From contig BNWW01000018.1 in the NCBI GenBank assembly GCA_025999115.1, forward strand, positions 1-39,661: a stretch of 39,661 nucleotides of DNA. Reading direction: 5' to 3'. This document shows positions 7,120 through 15,610 of this stretch, one piece after another. The stretch comes from Bacteroidia bacterium. Its GTDB lineage: Bacteria; Bacteroidota; Bacteroidia; Bacteroidales; Azobacteroidaceae. The notes below the pieces were generated by a model. That model was not told where the DNA came from, searched no databases, and saw only the letters and a list, made by a program, of their open reading frames with translations. The position numbers and the translations under genes were made by a program. Numbering within the stretch: the stretch's first letter is position 1; every line of letters begins with the position of its first letter.

Positions 7120-8376
7120 CTATTTATTTATAGGAATTACACTCAATAATTGTATCTTTCGTCCGGATGAAACATCCAAAGAAGAATAATCATATTGATA
7201 CAAGCCATCATCCGCAATCATCATCAAAACCGAATTATACGGAATTACATCATAACCATCCATTCCTGAAAAATGAGCGATTTCATTAGCCATAAACGTT
7301 TGAGGTTCCGTCAATCGAAACACTTTCAAGCCATCATCACAAAGAAATAAACAGCCTTGATCAATTCCAAGCCCTTTGGGATTGTGCATCGAATAAGATG
7401 CTAACTGATGCGGATTTTTAATATCACTTACATCTATCACCAGCAATTCATTGTTGGTTTGTCCACACCGATTTCCCGAACGAATCGTTACATACGCCAA
7501 ATCATCGGCCACTACCACCGGATCGCAACCATATAAATGTGAAATTTGCGATGCAAAAGTCGGATTCAACGGATTTTCCAAAGAATAAATCAACATTCCG
7601 TAAGGTGTTCCCAAAAACAAAATATTTTTATATGGAAAAATCGTTTCCACATCAGAAATATAAATTTTATTATCCGATTGAAAAACAGGTTGTTCACTCG
7701 ACAAATCCAAAACACGCATTTCGGACTGAATCACAGCATAAAGATAATGATCTACCAACCCAAAGCGCGACATCGAACCGGAAACACCGTTCCCTCCTGA
7801 AAAAGTAGGCGCCGTTGTCGCATCGTCAAGATAATCGCCCCAGGAAGAAGTTTCCCGCCGTTCACGTGTCTGTAAATTCCATCCCACAACAATTTTTCCC
7901 GATTGTTGTGCCATGCTATACAATTCGTAATCGCAGGGATAATCGTTCGGAACCGGCGGCAAAACTGCAGGAAAAGCATCGGCCAAGCGACCTTCCAAAA
8001 CCGGATCCGCCGGATTGGAAATATCAAACCAAACCAAATCAACCCACGCATTGGCATACAATCGTCCATTGTAAACACACAAATCGGAATTTCCCAAAAC
8101 TTCAATATAGGCAAGCATTTTAGGAGCTTCCGGATGAGTATTATCAATCACATGAATCCCTTTTTCCGGATTAGAAATATATAAATAACCGTCGTAAAAA
8201 CACATTTTACCAATGGTCGTCAATTTTTGCGGCGCAGATCGTTTAATCGAATTGCGAAACTCGCTTGCAGAAACGATTACCGGTTCATTCACTTGATAAC
8301 GCACAATTCGAGAAGATTCAAACGAACACGACGAAAAAAGAAAGAATAAGAAATAAGAAAAGAAAATCTTTTTCAT
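7120..8376 (-). CDS. LVIVD-repeat lipoprotein
   Basis: A 418-residue exported lipoprotein. The signal peptide MKKIFFSYFLFFLFSSC ends in a lipobox Cys at residue 17. The rest is built of about 40-residue beta-propeller-like LVIVD repeats, seen in YLYISNPEKGIHVIDNTHPE, LYANAWVDLVWFDISNPADP and ELLVIDVSDIKNPHQLASYS. LVIVD proteins are surface or periplasmic and of unknown function. The gene starts 12 bases after the beta-barrel gene and is the last of a three-gene operon headed by an ECF sigma factor, a very common arrangement in Bacteroidales, so it may be a target or sensor of that sigma system. The MITE-like repeat lies directly downstream. Confidence 0.85.
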   Translation of the reverse strand: MKKIFFSYFLFFLFSSCSFESSRIVRYQVNEPVIVSASEFRNSIKRSAPQKLTTIGKMCFYDGYLYISNPEKGIHVIDNTHPEAPKMLAYIEVLGNSDLCVYNGRLYANAWVDLVWFDISNPADPVLEGRLADAFPAVLPPVPNDYPCDYELYSMAQQSGKIVVGWNLQTRERRETSSWGDYLDDATTAPTFSGGNGVSGSMSRFGLVDHYLYAVIQSEMRVLDLSSEQPVFQSDNKIYISDVETIFPYKNILFLGTPYGMLIYSLENPLNPTFASQISHLYGCDPVVVADDLAYVTIRSGNRCGQTNNELLVIDVSDIKNPHQLASYSMHNPKGLGIDQGCLFLCDDGLKVFRLTEPQTFMANEIAHFSGMDGYDVIPYNSVLMMIADDGLYQYDYSSLDVSSGRKIQLLSVIPINK

Positions 8377-8388
8377 GATTCAAAAATT

Positions 8389-9579
8389 TTACCAATTATA
8401 ACGAATCCCCAGATTCATCCCCAAAACGAAAGGGTGCTCTGTTCGCACATTAAATGGCTGATTGTTAGACAGATAATAAATAATTTTCGGCTCGAGATAC
8501 AAACTGTAATCTTTTGCAATCATAAAATCAATCCCCAAAGCCGACTGCAAAGAATATTGAAATCCTTTGATTCTCTCGTCCGATTTGGTGGTTATCGCCA
8601 ACGACGGTTCATCATACACGGTTTGGACATAATGCGAAAAAAGTCCTTTTTCAATCATTCCGCCTACCGAAAAATAAAAATTCCATCTCGTATAACGATT
8701 CCCATAAATATTCGCAATCAAATTGAGCGGAACGCCCAGATAATGCAAATCCAAATTGGCTTCCTGCAAAGGAAATTTGTTTTCAAAATGCGAAGATAAA
8801 AAAGTGTAGGAAAGTCCGCTCTCTATCGACAAGAAACGAGTCAAATCTTTTCGGACACTTAACCCAAACGAAACCGGAGGCCGATGTAGCTTCCGGTTAA
8901 AATCGTCGGGCGTAAGCATCTCGCTTTTCAAAAAAGAAGGTGCATTTTGTGAAATTTTCGCTATTCGAAGATGTGAAGCTTGCGATACATTAGTATTTTG
9001 CGCCAATAAAACACCGCCGGAACCAAAATGCAAACCCAAACTCGAATGTTTTCCCGGAACCGGATCAACAACAGGAGGAAGATCTATCGGTTCTTCAGTT
9101 CGTAATCGCCTTTTGAGAGGATCTAAAATCTTAATAGGCTCTATTACAAGCAGTTCAATAGAAGAAGGAATCAAATCATACCGGGGAGCAACCGAAATTC
9201 TTGCGTTATTTCCCGCACAGGATTTTTGCTGAACCAGCGATAGATTTCGCCTACTTGGAGCGCAAGAAAATTGATCAATTGCCTCCGAAAATGCACTCTC
9301 CGAAATTGTCTCCTCATAACAGGATAATTGTGTGTTGTTTTCATCTTTTATAACTTTTTTAATGAGTGGATACAAAAACCATACCAAAGCAATTGAAGCG
9401 GCAACCGATATTCCGGAAATCCAAGGCCAAAAAACAGGCCTTTTACGATGCTCTTTGATCATTAAACGACTTTCCAATTCGTCCCACGAATCTTCTTTTA
9501 CAGGTAACGAATAATCAGTCAATTTGTTCCTGATAATTTCGTCAAAATGATCTTTTTGAATATTATTAATATTTTTCAT
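8389..9579 (-). CDS. Beta-barrel protein with anti-sigma-like N-terminal segment
   Basis: A 396-residue protein with a short cytoplasmic N-terminus (KLTDYSLPVKEDSWDELESR), a single membrane helix near residues 51-72 (WPWISGISVAASIALVWFLY), a disordered linker, and a C-terminal outer-membrane-type beta-barrel domain (PVSFGLSVRKDLTRFLSIES onward, ending in GMNLGIRYNW). This layout is typical of the gene that follows an ECF sigma factor in Bacteroidetes, where the N-terminal part is believed to bind the sigma factor. It starts 6 bases after the sigma gene stop. How one chain combines an inner-membrane helix with a barrel-like domain is unsettled for the family; the anti-sigma role is inferred from context. 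Confidence 0.75.
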   Translation of the reverse strand: MKNINNIQKDHFDEIIRNKLTDYSLPVKEDSWDELESRLMIKEHRKRPVFWPWISGISVAASIALVWFLYPLIKKVIKDENNTQLSCYEETISESAFSEAIDQFSCAPSRRNLSLVQQKSCAGNNARISVAPRYDLIPSSIELLVIEPIKILDPLKRRLRTEEPIDLPPVVDPVPGKHSSLGLHFGSGGVLLAQNTNVSQASHLRIAKISQNAPSFLKSEMLTPDDFNRKLHRPPVSFGLSVRKDLTRFLSIESGLSYTFLSSHFENKFPLQEANLDLHYLGVPLNLIANIYGNRYTRWNFYFSVGGMIEKGLFSHYVQTVYDEPSLAITTKSDERIKGFQYSLQSALGIDFMIAKDYSLYLEPKIIYYLSNNQPFNVRTEHPFVLGMNLGIRYNW

Positions 9580-9585
9580 TTTTAT

Positions 9586-10134
9586 TTAACTCTGTTTCTC
9601 CCTGATTTTTGTTTGCAACAACTGCCGCGCCCGTGCAAACTGCGACCGGGAAGATGCTTCCTGAATATGCAAGATCCGGGCAATTTCGGCATGAGAATAA
9701 CCTTCGATAGCATACAAATTGAACACGGTTTTAAATCCGGCCGGCAATTCGTTAATACATTGTAAAATCTCTTCGGCCGAAAGCCGTTCGATCACTCCGA
9801 TGGAAAAATTATCGCGGATTTCTTCCGCTTCCGACAAGTCCGATATTTGCCAAATTTTGGCAGAACGCAAATATTCGAGCGCCGTAGTAACAAAAATTTT
9901 TCGCATCCAACCTTCAAAAGAACCCGCTCCGGAAAAACTATCTATCTTAGTAAAAACCTTGATAAATCCCTCATGTAGTATATCCCGGGCGGTTTCTTTA
10001 TCTCCCAAATAACGCACACAAACACCCAACATCGCAGGAGCATATAACTCATACAACTTTTTTCTGGCTACATTATCGCGACATTTACAGCCGGCAATAA
10101 GCTCCTGAAGGTCGGACATTCTGACATCCATCAT
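9586..10134 (-). CDS. ECF-type RNA polymerase sigma factor
   Basis: A 182-residue sigma-70 family protein of the extracytoplasmic-function type. Region 2 covers ARKKLYELYAPAMLGVCVRY and ETARDILHEGFIKVFTKIDS with the region 2.3 stretch FEGWMRKIFVTTALEYLRS. Region 4 covers LPAGFKTVFNLYAIEGYSHA and EIARILHIQEASSRSQFARA, an HTH. Region 3 is absent, as expected. The ATG at 10119 is an alternative start five codons later. It is first in the minus-strand operon with the beta-barrel and LVIVD genes and divergent from nadB. It likely controls an envelope function, but the regulon is unknown. Confidence 0.9.
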   Translation of the reverse strand: MMDVRMSDLQELIAGCKCRDNVARKKLYELYAPAMLGVCVRYLGDKETARDILHEGFIKVFTKIDSFSGAGSFEGWMRKIFVTTALEYLRSAKIWQISDLSEAEEIRDNFSIGVIERLSAEEILQCINELPAGFKTVFNLYAIEGYSHAEIARILHIQEASSRSQFARARQLLQTKIREKQS

Positions 10135-10162
10135 TTATAAGATGAAAATAACAATAAAAACG

Positions 10163-10191
10163 TTGCACAAAAATAAAAAAATATACCTTTG
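10163..10191 (+). promoter_or_regulatory. nadB promoter (TTG, 18-base spacer, TACCTTTG)
   Basis: TTG at 10163-10165 and TACCTTTG at 10184-10191 fit the Bacteroidetes -33/-7 pattern. Transcription would begin near 10198, 15 bases before the nadB ATG. Confidence 0.6.
10168..10175 (-). promoter_or_regulatory. Candidate -7 box for the sigma-factor operon
   Basis: On the minus strand this reads TATTTTTG, matching TAnnTTTG, 33 bases upstream of the sigma gene. It overlaps the nadB promoter in the 78-base divergent gap, so the two promoters may compete. Confidence 0.35.
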
Positions 10192-10212
10192 TACCGAAAT
10201 TAATATTGAACT

Positions 10213-11796
10213 ATGGTACATAAATTTGATTTTCTCGTCATCGGTTCCGGAATTGCCGGAATGAGTTTCGCTCTAAAAGTGGCCGACAAGGGTAGGGTAG
10301 CGTTACTGGCCAAAACTTCGTTGGAAGAAGCCAATACGTTTTACGCACAAGGCGGAATCGCTTCCGTAACGCTTCCATGGGACGATTTTGAGAAACACGT
10401 ACAAGATACTTTGATTGCCGGCGACGGAATTTGTGATAGAAAAGTGGTAGAAAAAGTAGTTCGTGAAGCGCCTCAACAAATCGAAGAATTGATTCGCTGG
10501 GGTGTCGATTTCGATAAAAATAAAAAAGGCGATTTCGACCTTCACAAAGAAGGCGGACACTCCGAATTTCGCATTTTACACCACAAAGACAATACCGGAC
10601 AGGAAATTCAGGAGAGTTTAATCAATGCAATAAAAAGGCACAAGAACATCTCGGTATTCGACTACCACTTTGCAATAGAAATACTTACGCAACATCATCT
10701 GGGAGAAAAAGTAACCAAAGATACGCCCAACATCGAATGTTACGGCGCGTATGCTTTGAATGAACGAACGAACGAAATTCATACATTTCTTTCCAAAGTT
10801 ACGATGATTTGCACCGGCGGAATCGGCAATATTTATCAAACCACCACCAATCCGATTGTTGCGACCGGCGACGGCATCGCGATGGTTTACCGCGCCAAAG
10901 GATTGGTCAAAGATATGGAATTTGTGCAATTTCATCCGACAGCGCTGTATAATCCGATGGAACGCCCTTCGTTCCTGATTACCGAAGCCATGCGCGGTTA
11001 CGGTGGCGTGTTGCGCACGCGCGAAGGAAAAGAATTTATGCAGAAATACGATGAACGCGGTTCGTTGGCTCCTCGCGATATTGTGGCACGCGCCATCGAC
11101 AACGAAATGAAAACCGGCGGAAGCGATTTTGTGTATCTCGATGTAACACACAAAGATGCGGAAGAAACGAAACGGGAATATCCCACCATTTACGAAAAAT
11201 GTATGAGCGAAGGAATTGATATTACCAAAAACTATATTTCAGTGGCGCCCGCAGCGCATTATCTTTGCGGCGGAATTGTAGTCGATTTAGATTCTCGCAC
11301 AACGATCAACCGCTTGTATGCCGCCGGCGAATGTTCGCGTACCGGATTACACGGAGCTAATCGTTTGGCTTCCAATTCATTAATCGAAGCAATTGTATAT
11401 GCCGATGCAGCAGCCAAACATTCTTTTACGCATTTAAAAGAATATCATTTCCAAGAAAATATCCCCGAATGGAACGACAAAGGCACTTCCTTGACCGAAG
11501 AAATGGTGTTGATTACACAAAGCGCCAAGGAAGTCGGTTCAATTATGAGCAATTACGTGGGCATCGTCCGCTCGAATCTCCGTTTAGCGCGCGCGTTTGA
11601 ACGTTTGGAAATCATTTACAAGGAAACGGAAAACTTGTTTGTCCAATCCACCGTATCAAAAGACATTTGCGAACTGCGCAATATTGTGAATGTCGGCTAT
11701 TTGGTCATCAAACAAGCAATGGAGCGAAAAGAGAGTAGGGGACTGCATTATAATATTGATTATCCGAGGAAGAATAAGAATACTGACATTTTGTAA
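10213..11796 (+). CDS. nadB: L-aspartate oxidase
   Basis: NadB oxidises L-aspartate to iminoaspartate, the first step of de novo NAD synthesis; quinolinate synthase NadA (found here at 29650-30669) takes the product on. The 527-residue protein is full length. It has the FAD fold VIGSGIAGMSFALKVAD at residues 9-25, the NadB-specific FYAQGGIASV, the succinate-dehydrogenase-like KDMEFVQFHPTALYN, and the active-site region YLCGGIVVDLDSRTTINRLY followed by AAGECSRTGLHGANRLASNS. It is soluble and cytoplasmic, can use fumarate as electron acceptor in anaerobes (family knowledge), and is transcribed from its own promoter, divergent from the sigma operon. Confidence 0.95.
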   Translation: MVHKFDFLVIGSGIAGMSFALKVADKGRVALLAKTSLEEANTFYAQGGIASVTLPWDDFEKHVQDTLIAGDGICDRKVVEKVVREAPQQIEELIRWGVDFDKNKKGDFDLHKEGGHSEFRILHHKDNTGQEIQESLINAIKRHKNISVFDYHFAIEILTQHHLGEKVTKDTPNIECYGAYALNERTNEIHTFLSKVTMICTGGIGNIYQTTTNPIVATGDGIAMVYRAKGLVKDMEFVQFHPTALYNPMERPSFLITEAMRGYGGVLRTREGKEFMQKYDERGSLAPRDIVARAIDNEMKTGGSDFVYLDVTHKDAEETKREYPTIYEKCMSEGIDITKNYISVAPAAHYLCGGIVVDLDSRTTINRLYAAGECSRTGLHGANRLASNSLIEAIVYADAAAKHSFTHLKEYHFQENIPEWNDKGTSLTEEMVLITQSAKEVGSIMSNYVGIVRSNLRLARAFERLEIIYKETENLFVQSTVSKDICELRNIVNVGYLVIKQAMERKESRGLHYNIDYPRKNKNTDIL

Positions 11797-11852
11797 TTGG
11801 ATCTTCACTACATATTGTTATCAAACACCCGGAAAATCATTATTATTTGCGA

Positions 11853-11883
11853 TTGCACAACCGGTTACTCTTGTCTAATTTTG
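11853..11883 (+). promoter_or_regulatory. Promoter of the porin-feoAB operon (TTG, 20-base spacer, TAATTTTG)
   Basis: TTG at 11853-11855 and TAATTTTG at 11876-11883 are an excellent match to the Bacteroidetes consensus. The start point falls near 11890, so the codon at 11847 is upstream of the transcript and the porin must start at 11892 or 11907. I see no clear Fur palindrome. Confidence 0.6.
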
Positions 11884-11891
11884 CGACCGAA

Positions 11892-13010
11892 ATGCAAAAG
11901 AAAGATATGAATATATTAAACAACACAAAAATTTTATTTTTTATCGGAATTTTATTTCCTCATTTCATTTTCGCACAATCGGAAAAAGAAAATGCGCTCA
12001 ACTTCAACGCTTCATACACCGGCGATATTGCCGGAAATTTTCACGGCGGCATCCAAACCGGCTCGGCTTTTTTGGGCAAAGCCAATCTAACGATGAATTT
12101 TGATACCGAAAAAGCCGGTTGGTGGCAAGGCGGCGAATTTTTCATCAACGGGATGAATACACACGGCGACGAACCGACTGCCACGCTCATCGGCGATTTC
12201 CAAACGGCATCGAACATTGACGCGGGAAATCACACGGCGCTATACGAATTGTGGTACAAACAAACCATCGGGAAAGTGAGATTAACTATTGGTTTACAGG
12301 ATTTAAACGCTGATTATGCGGTCAGTGAAAACGGCGGATTGTTCAACAACAGCTATTTCGGGATTCACTCGGTTTGTTCGGATAATATTCCGGTTCCAAT
12401 TTTTCCACTTACCGGTTTGGGTGTGAATGTTCATTGGAAAATAACCGGCGATTATCACTTTCAAACGGTTATTTTCGATGGTAACCCCGGCGATTTCGAA
12501 CAAAATCCCTACAATGTGAAATGGCAATTGAATGCCGAAGACGGTTTTCTGTCAGTTTCGGAATTTCATGCCAAAAAAAGTTGGATAAAAAACAGGAGCG
12601 GCGCTTATAAAATAGGTGGATACTTTCACAATTCAAAAGAAACAGGAAAAAATTACGGATTTTATCTCGTTGCCGATCAAGAAATTAACGATCGATTATC
12701 GCTTTTTACACAAATCGGATTCAGTCCGAAAAAATTAAATAATCACGACCAATGTTATGGTTTAGGATTAAATTACAAACCGTTTTTAGAAAAACGTCCC
12801 GATGATTTATTGGGATTTGCCGCTAACCACGCTATTTTTCGCAACAATCCTGCCGGCAACGAAAGTGTTTTTGAATTGATTTATCACTTCCAAGTAAACG
12901 AAAATGTGTACCTTCGCCCCGATATTCAATACATTATCAATCCTGCCGGAACGGGCAAAAAATTACCGAATGCTTTGGTAGGAATATTACGTTTCGGAAT
13001 TGAATTTTAA
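11892..13010 (+). CDS. OprB-like carbohydrate porin family outer-membrane protein
   Basis: An outer-membrane beta-barrel protein with a signal peptide (ILFFIGILFPHFIFAQ) and OprB-family features: NFNASYTGDIAGNFHGGIQT at the mature start, the KANLTMNFDTEKAGWWQGGE strand, YELWYKQTIGKVRLTIGLQD, NGGLFNNSYFGIHS and FQVNENVYLRPDIQYIINPA ending in LVGILRFGIEF. OprB porins allow sugar diffusion, but the family is broad. Here it directly precedes feoAB (19-base gap) behind one promoter, suggesting a role in passing iron or a small ligand across the outer membrane; that is inference. The start at 11892 is the first ATG after the predicted transcript start; the ATG at 11907 gives a more standard signal peptide and is equally possible. 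Confidence 0.8.
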   Translation: MQKKDMNILNNTKILFFIGILFPHFIFAQSEKENALNFNASYTGDIAGNFHGGIQTGSAFLGKANLTMNFDTEKAGWWQGGEFFINGMNTHGDEPTATLIGDFQTASNIDAGNHTALYELWYKQTIGKVRLTIGLQDLNADYAVSENGGLFNNSYFGIHSVCSDNIPVPIFPLTGLGVNVHWKITGDYHFQTVIFDGNPGDFEQNPYNVKWQLNAEDGFLSVSEFHAKKSWIKNRSGAYKIGGYFHNSKETGKNYGFYLVADQEINDRLSLFTQIGFSPKKLNNHDQCYGLGLNYKPFLEKRPDDLLGFAANHAIFRNNPAGNESVFELIYHFQVNENVYLRPDIQYIINPAGTGKKLPNALVGILRFGIEF

Positions 13011-13029
13011 TCCGCTAAAAATCAAATAA

Positions 13030-15435
13030 ATGAACAACAATTTATATCTTTCCGATTTAAAAACAGGCGATGAAGCCGTCATCGTTAAAGTGCTGGGACA
13101 CGGCGCTTTCCGCAAACGGATTACCGAAATGGGATTTGTGAAAGGTAAAAAAGTAACCGTTGTAAAGCGCGCACCCTTGCAAGATCCGGTCGAATACGAA
13201 ATCATGAGTTATAAAGTGTCGTTGCGCCACAGCGAAGCCGAATTGGTAGAAGTGATTCCGGTAAAAGAAGCCGACTATTTTGAAGCGCCTTTTGCAGGCA
13301 TTATCGAACACAACATTCAAAAAGTTTCAGCCTCCGAAAAAGAAAAAATCATCAATATTGCTTTGGTCGGCAACCCCAACAGCGGCAAAACCACGCTTTT
13401 CAATCACGCCTCGGGTTCACACGAGCGGGTCGGTAATTACGGCGGCGTTACTGTCGATGCCAAAGAAGCCAATTTGAAAAAAGACGGCTACACTTTTAAG
13501 ATTTTCGATTTGCCCGGCACCTATTCCATTACCGAATATTCACCCGAAGAATTGTATGTCCGCAAGCATATTGCCGAGAAAATGCCCGATATTGTAGTCA
13601 ATGTAGTGGACGCTTCCAATCTTGAACGCAATCTTTTCCTGACTACGCAATTGATTGATATGAATATCAAAGTCGTCATCGCATTGAATATGTACGACGA
13701 ACTGGAAAAGAAAAACGTCGATTTCGATCACAAAAAACTCGGCGCCATGATTGGCATTCCCATTATTCCAACCATTGCTTCGCGCGGAAAAGGCATCGAC
13801 GAATTATTTGACAAACTGATTGATGTTTACGAAGACCACGACCCGGTGGTACGCCATATTCACATCAATTACGGCAATTTAATTGAAGAAGCCATCGAAC
13901 GGTTACAAACCGAAATTTGGAAAAATCCGTCGATTACCGATAAATATTCGTCCCGTTATATCGCCATCAAATTATTGGAAACGGATAAAGCCACTTTGCA
14001 ATCGCTCGAAAAATGCTCGAATTATCAAGACATTAAAGCATTGGCCAAAAAAGAAATCATTGTATTAGAAAAAGAATACGGCGAAAAATCGGAAACCATT
14101 ATAACCGATGCCAAATATGGATTTATCGCCGGCGCTTTGAAAGAAACTTATCACGAGCCGCAAAAGCAGCCTCAACGGAAAATCCGTGAATTGGATGATG
14201 TTTTAACACATCGCTGGCTCGGTTTTCCGGTTTTTCTATTCTTCATGTGGGGAATGTTTCAAGTTACATTTTCGCTCGGTTCCTATCCGATGGATTGGAT
14301 CGAAAGCAGTGTTGCCTGGTTTGGCGAATGGGTTTCGAATACGATGACTGAAGGGCCGCTACGCGATTTAATTGTCGACGGCGTGATTGCGGGTGTGGGC
14401 GGTGTAATTGTTTTTCTTCCGAATATTTTAATTTTGTTTTTCTTTATTTCGTTGATGGAAGACACCGGCTATATGGCGCGAGCGGCATTCATGATGGATA
14501 AATTGATGCACAAAATCGGCTTGCACGGCAAATCATTTATTCCCTTGGTGATGGGATTTGGTTGTAATGTTCCCGCTGTGATGGCTACACGCACGCTCGA
14601 AAACAGGAAAGACCGAATTTTAACGATGATTATTACGCCATTTATATCTTGTAGCGCACGACTTCCGGTATATGTATTGTTAGTTTCGGCCATTTTTCCG
14701 AAAAATCAGGGATTGGTGTTGTTCTCCATATACATAATAGGTATGTTACTCGCAATATTGGTTGCAATTGTAATGAACAAAATTGCTTTTTCAAAAAAAG
14801 AAGTGCCTTTTGTGATGGAATTGCCGCCCTACCGTATTCCTACTTTCCGAAATACAAGTTTGCATACCTGGCACAAAGGACAACAATATTTAAAGAAAAT
14901 GGGAACCATCATCCTTTTAGCTTCCATTTTGATTTGGGCTTTGGGTTATTTTCCCCGGCCAATCAATTCGGAAAATAACACGGAAGAACTTGCACAAGTT
15001 GCCGGACAACAAGAAAATTCGTACATCGGCCGGATAGGACATTTTATTGAACCGGTCATTCGTCCCTTAGGATTCGATTGGAAAATGGGAGTAAGTATCA
15101 TTACCGGTTTGGGAGCGAAAGAAATTGTTGTCAGTTCGATGGGAGTATTGTATCAAGCCGATTTGGAAGCCGACGAACATTCCACCTCATTGATTGAAAA
15201 AATACAGGAACAAACTTTTACTTCGGGTGAAAAAATCGGCCGAAAAGTATTTACGCCACTTACGGCTTACGGGTTTATGTTGTTCATACTCATCTATTTT
15301 CCGTGTATTGCGGTGATAGCCGCCATCAAAAAGGAAGCAGGCTGGGACTGGGCGATTTTCACGATGGTTTATACTACCGTTTTGGCATGGATAGTCGCTT
15401 TTGGCGTACATCAAATCGGGATATTATTTGTTTAG
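13030..15435 (+). CDS. feoB: FeoA-FeoB fusion, ferrous iron transporter
   Basis: FeoB imports Fe(II) across the inner membrane and carries a cytoplasmic GTPase domain. This 801-residue protein fuses an N-terminal FeoA (SH3-like) domain (residues about 1-76, LSDLKTGDEAVIVKVLGHGA and FRKRITEMGFVKGKKVTVVK) to complete FeoB. G1 is GNPNSGKT at 114-121, G2 lies in RVGNYGGVTVDAKE, G3 is DLPGTYS and G4 is NMYD. The transmembrane part has both Gate halves, including the Cys-containing stretches GFGCNVPAVMATRTLENRKD and TPFISCSARLPVYVLL, and GLGAKEIVVSSMGVLYQ. The fused form is common in Bacteroidales. It is second in the operon after the porin and is followed by a small Cys-rich protein. Confidence 0.97.
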   Translation: MNNNLYLSDLKTGDEAVIVKVLGHGAFRKRITEMGFVKGKKVTVVKRAPLQDPVEYEIMSYKVSLRHSEAELVEVIPVKEADYFEAPFAGIIEHNIQKVSASEKEKIINIALVGNPNSGKTTLFNHASGSHERVGNYGGVTVDAKEANLKKDGYTFKIFDLPGTYSITEYSPEELYVRKHIAEKMPDIVVNVVDASNLERNLFLTTQLIDMNIKVVIALNMYDELEKKNVDFDHKKLGAMIGIPIIPTIASRGKGIDELFDKLIDVYEDHDPVVRHIHINYGNLIEEAIERLQTEIWKNPSITDKYSSRYIAIKLLETDKATLQSLEKCSNYQDIKALAKKEIIVLEKEYGEKSETIITDAKYGFIAGALKETYHEPQKQPQRKIRELDDVLTHRWLGFPVFLFFMWGMFQVTFSLGSYPMDWIESSVAWFGEWVSNTMTEGPLRDLIVDGVIAGVGGVIVFLPNILILFFFISLMEDTGYMARAAFMMDKLMHKIGLHGKSFIPLVMGFGCNVPAVMATRTLENRKDRILTMIITPFISCSARLPVYVLLVSAIFPKNQGLVLFSIYIIGMLLAILVAIVMNKIAFSKKEVPFVMELPPYRIPTFRNTSLHTWHKGQQYLKKMGTIILLASILIWALGYFPRPINSENNTEELAQVAGQQENSYIGRIGHFIEPVIRPLGFDWKMGVSIITGLGAKEIVVSSMGVLYQADLEADEHSTSLIEKIQEQTFTSGEKIGRKVFTPLTAYGFMLFILIYFPCIAVIAAIKKEAGWDWAIFTMVYTTVLAWIVAFGVHQIGILFV

Positions 15436-15437
15436 CC

Positions 15438-15596
15438 ATGCAAGAAATAATTGTTTATATGATAGTTGGTTTAGCGACGGTAATTGTGATAATTACCGTC
15501 GTTAAACGATTTTTCGGGAAGAAAGAAAAAGATTGCGGAACTTGTAGTGGCTGTGCATTGAAGGAGAATTGCAATAAAACAAATCGACCCCTATAA
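15438..15596 (+). CDS. FeoB-associated Cys-rich membrane protein
   Basis: A 52-residue protein starting two bases after the feoB stop. One transmembrane helix (IIVYMIVGLATVIVIITVV) is followed by a basic patch (KRFFGKKEKD) and a Cys-rich tail (CGTCSGCALKENC). This matches the small FeoB-associated Cys-rich proteins that follow feoB in many anaerobes and may take the place of FeoC; metal binding or redox sensing by the cysteines is inferred. The larger open frame beginning at 15303 overlaps feoB and is not used. Confidence 0.8.
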   Translation: MQEIIVYMIVGLATVIVIITVVKRFFGKKEKDCGTCSGCALKENCNKTNRPL

Positions 15597-15610
15597 CCCC
15601 TTGAAAGGAA

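Noticed and set aside
10618..11151. A 177-codon minus-strand frame inside nadB
   Set aside because: Shadow frame of a full-length L-aspartate oxidase, with no ribosome site or recognisable domain.
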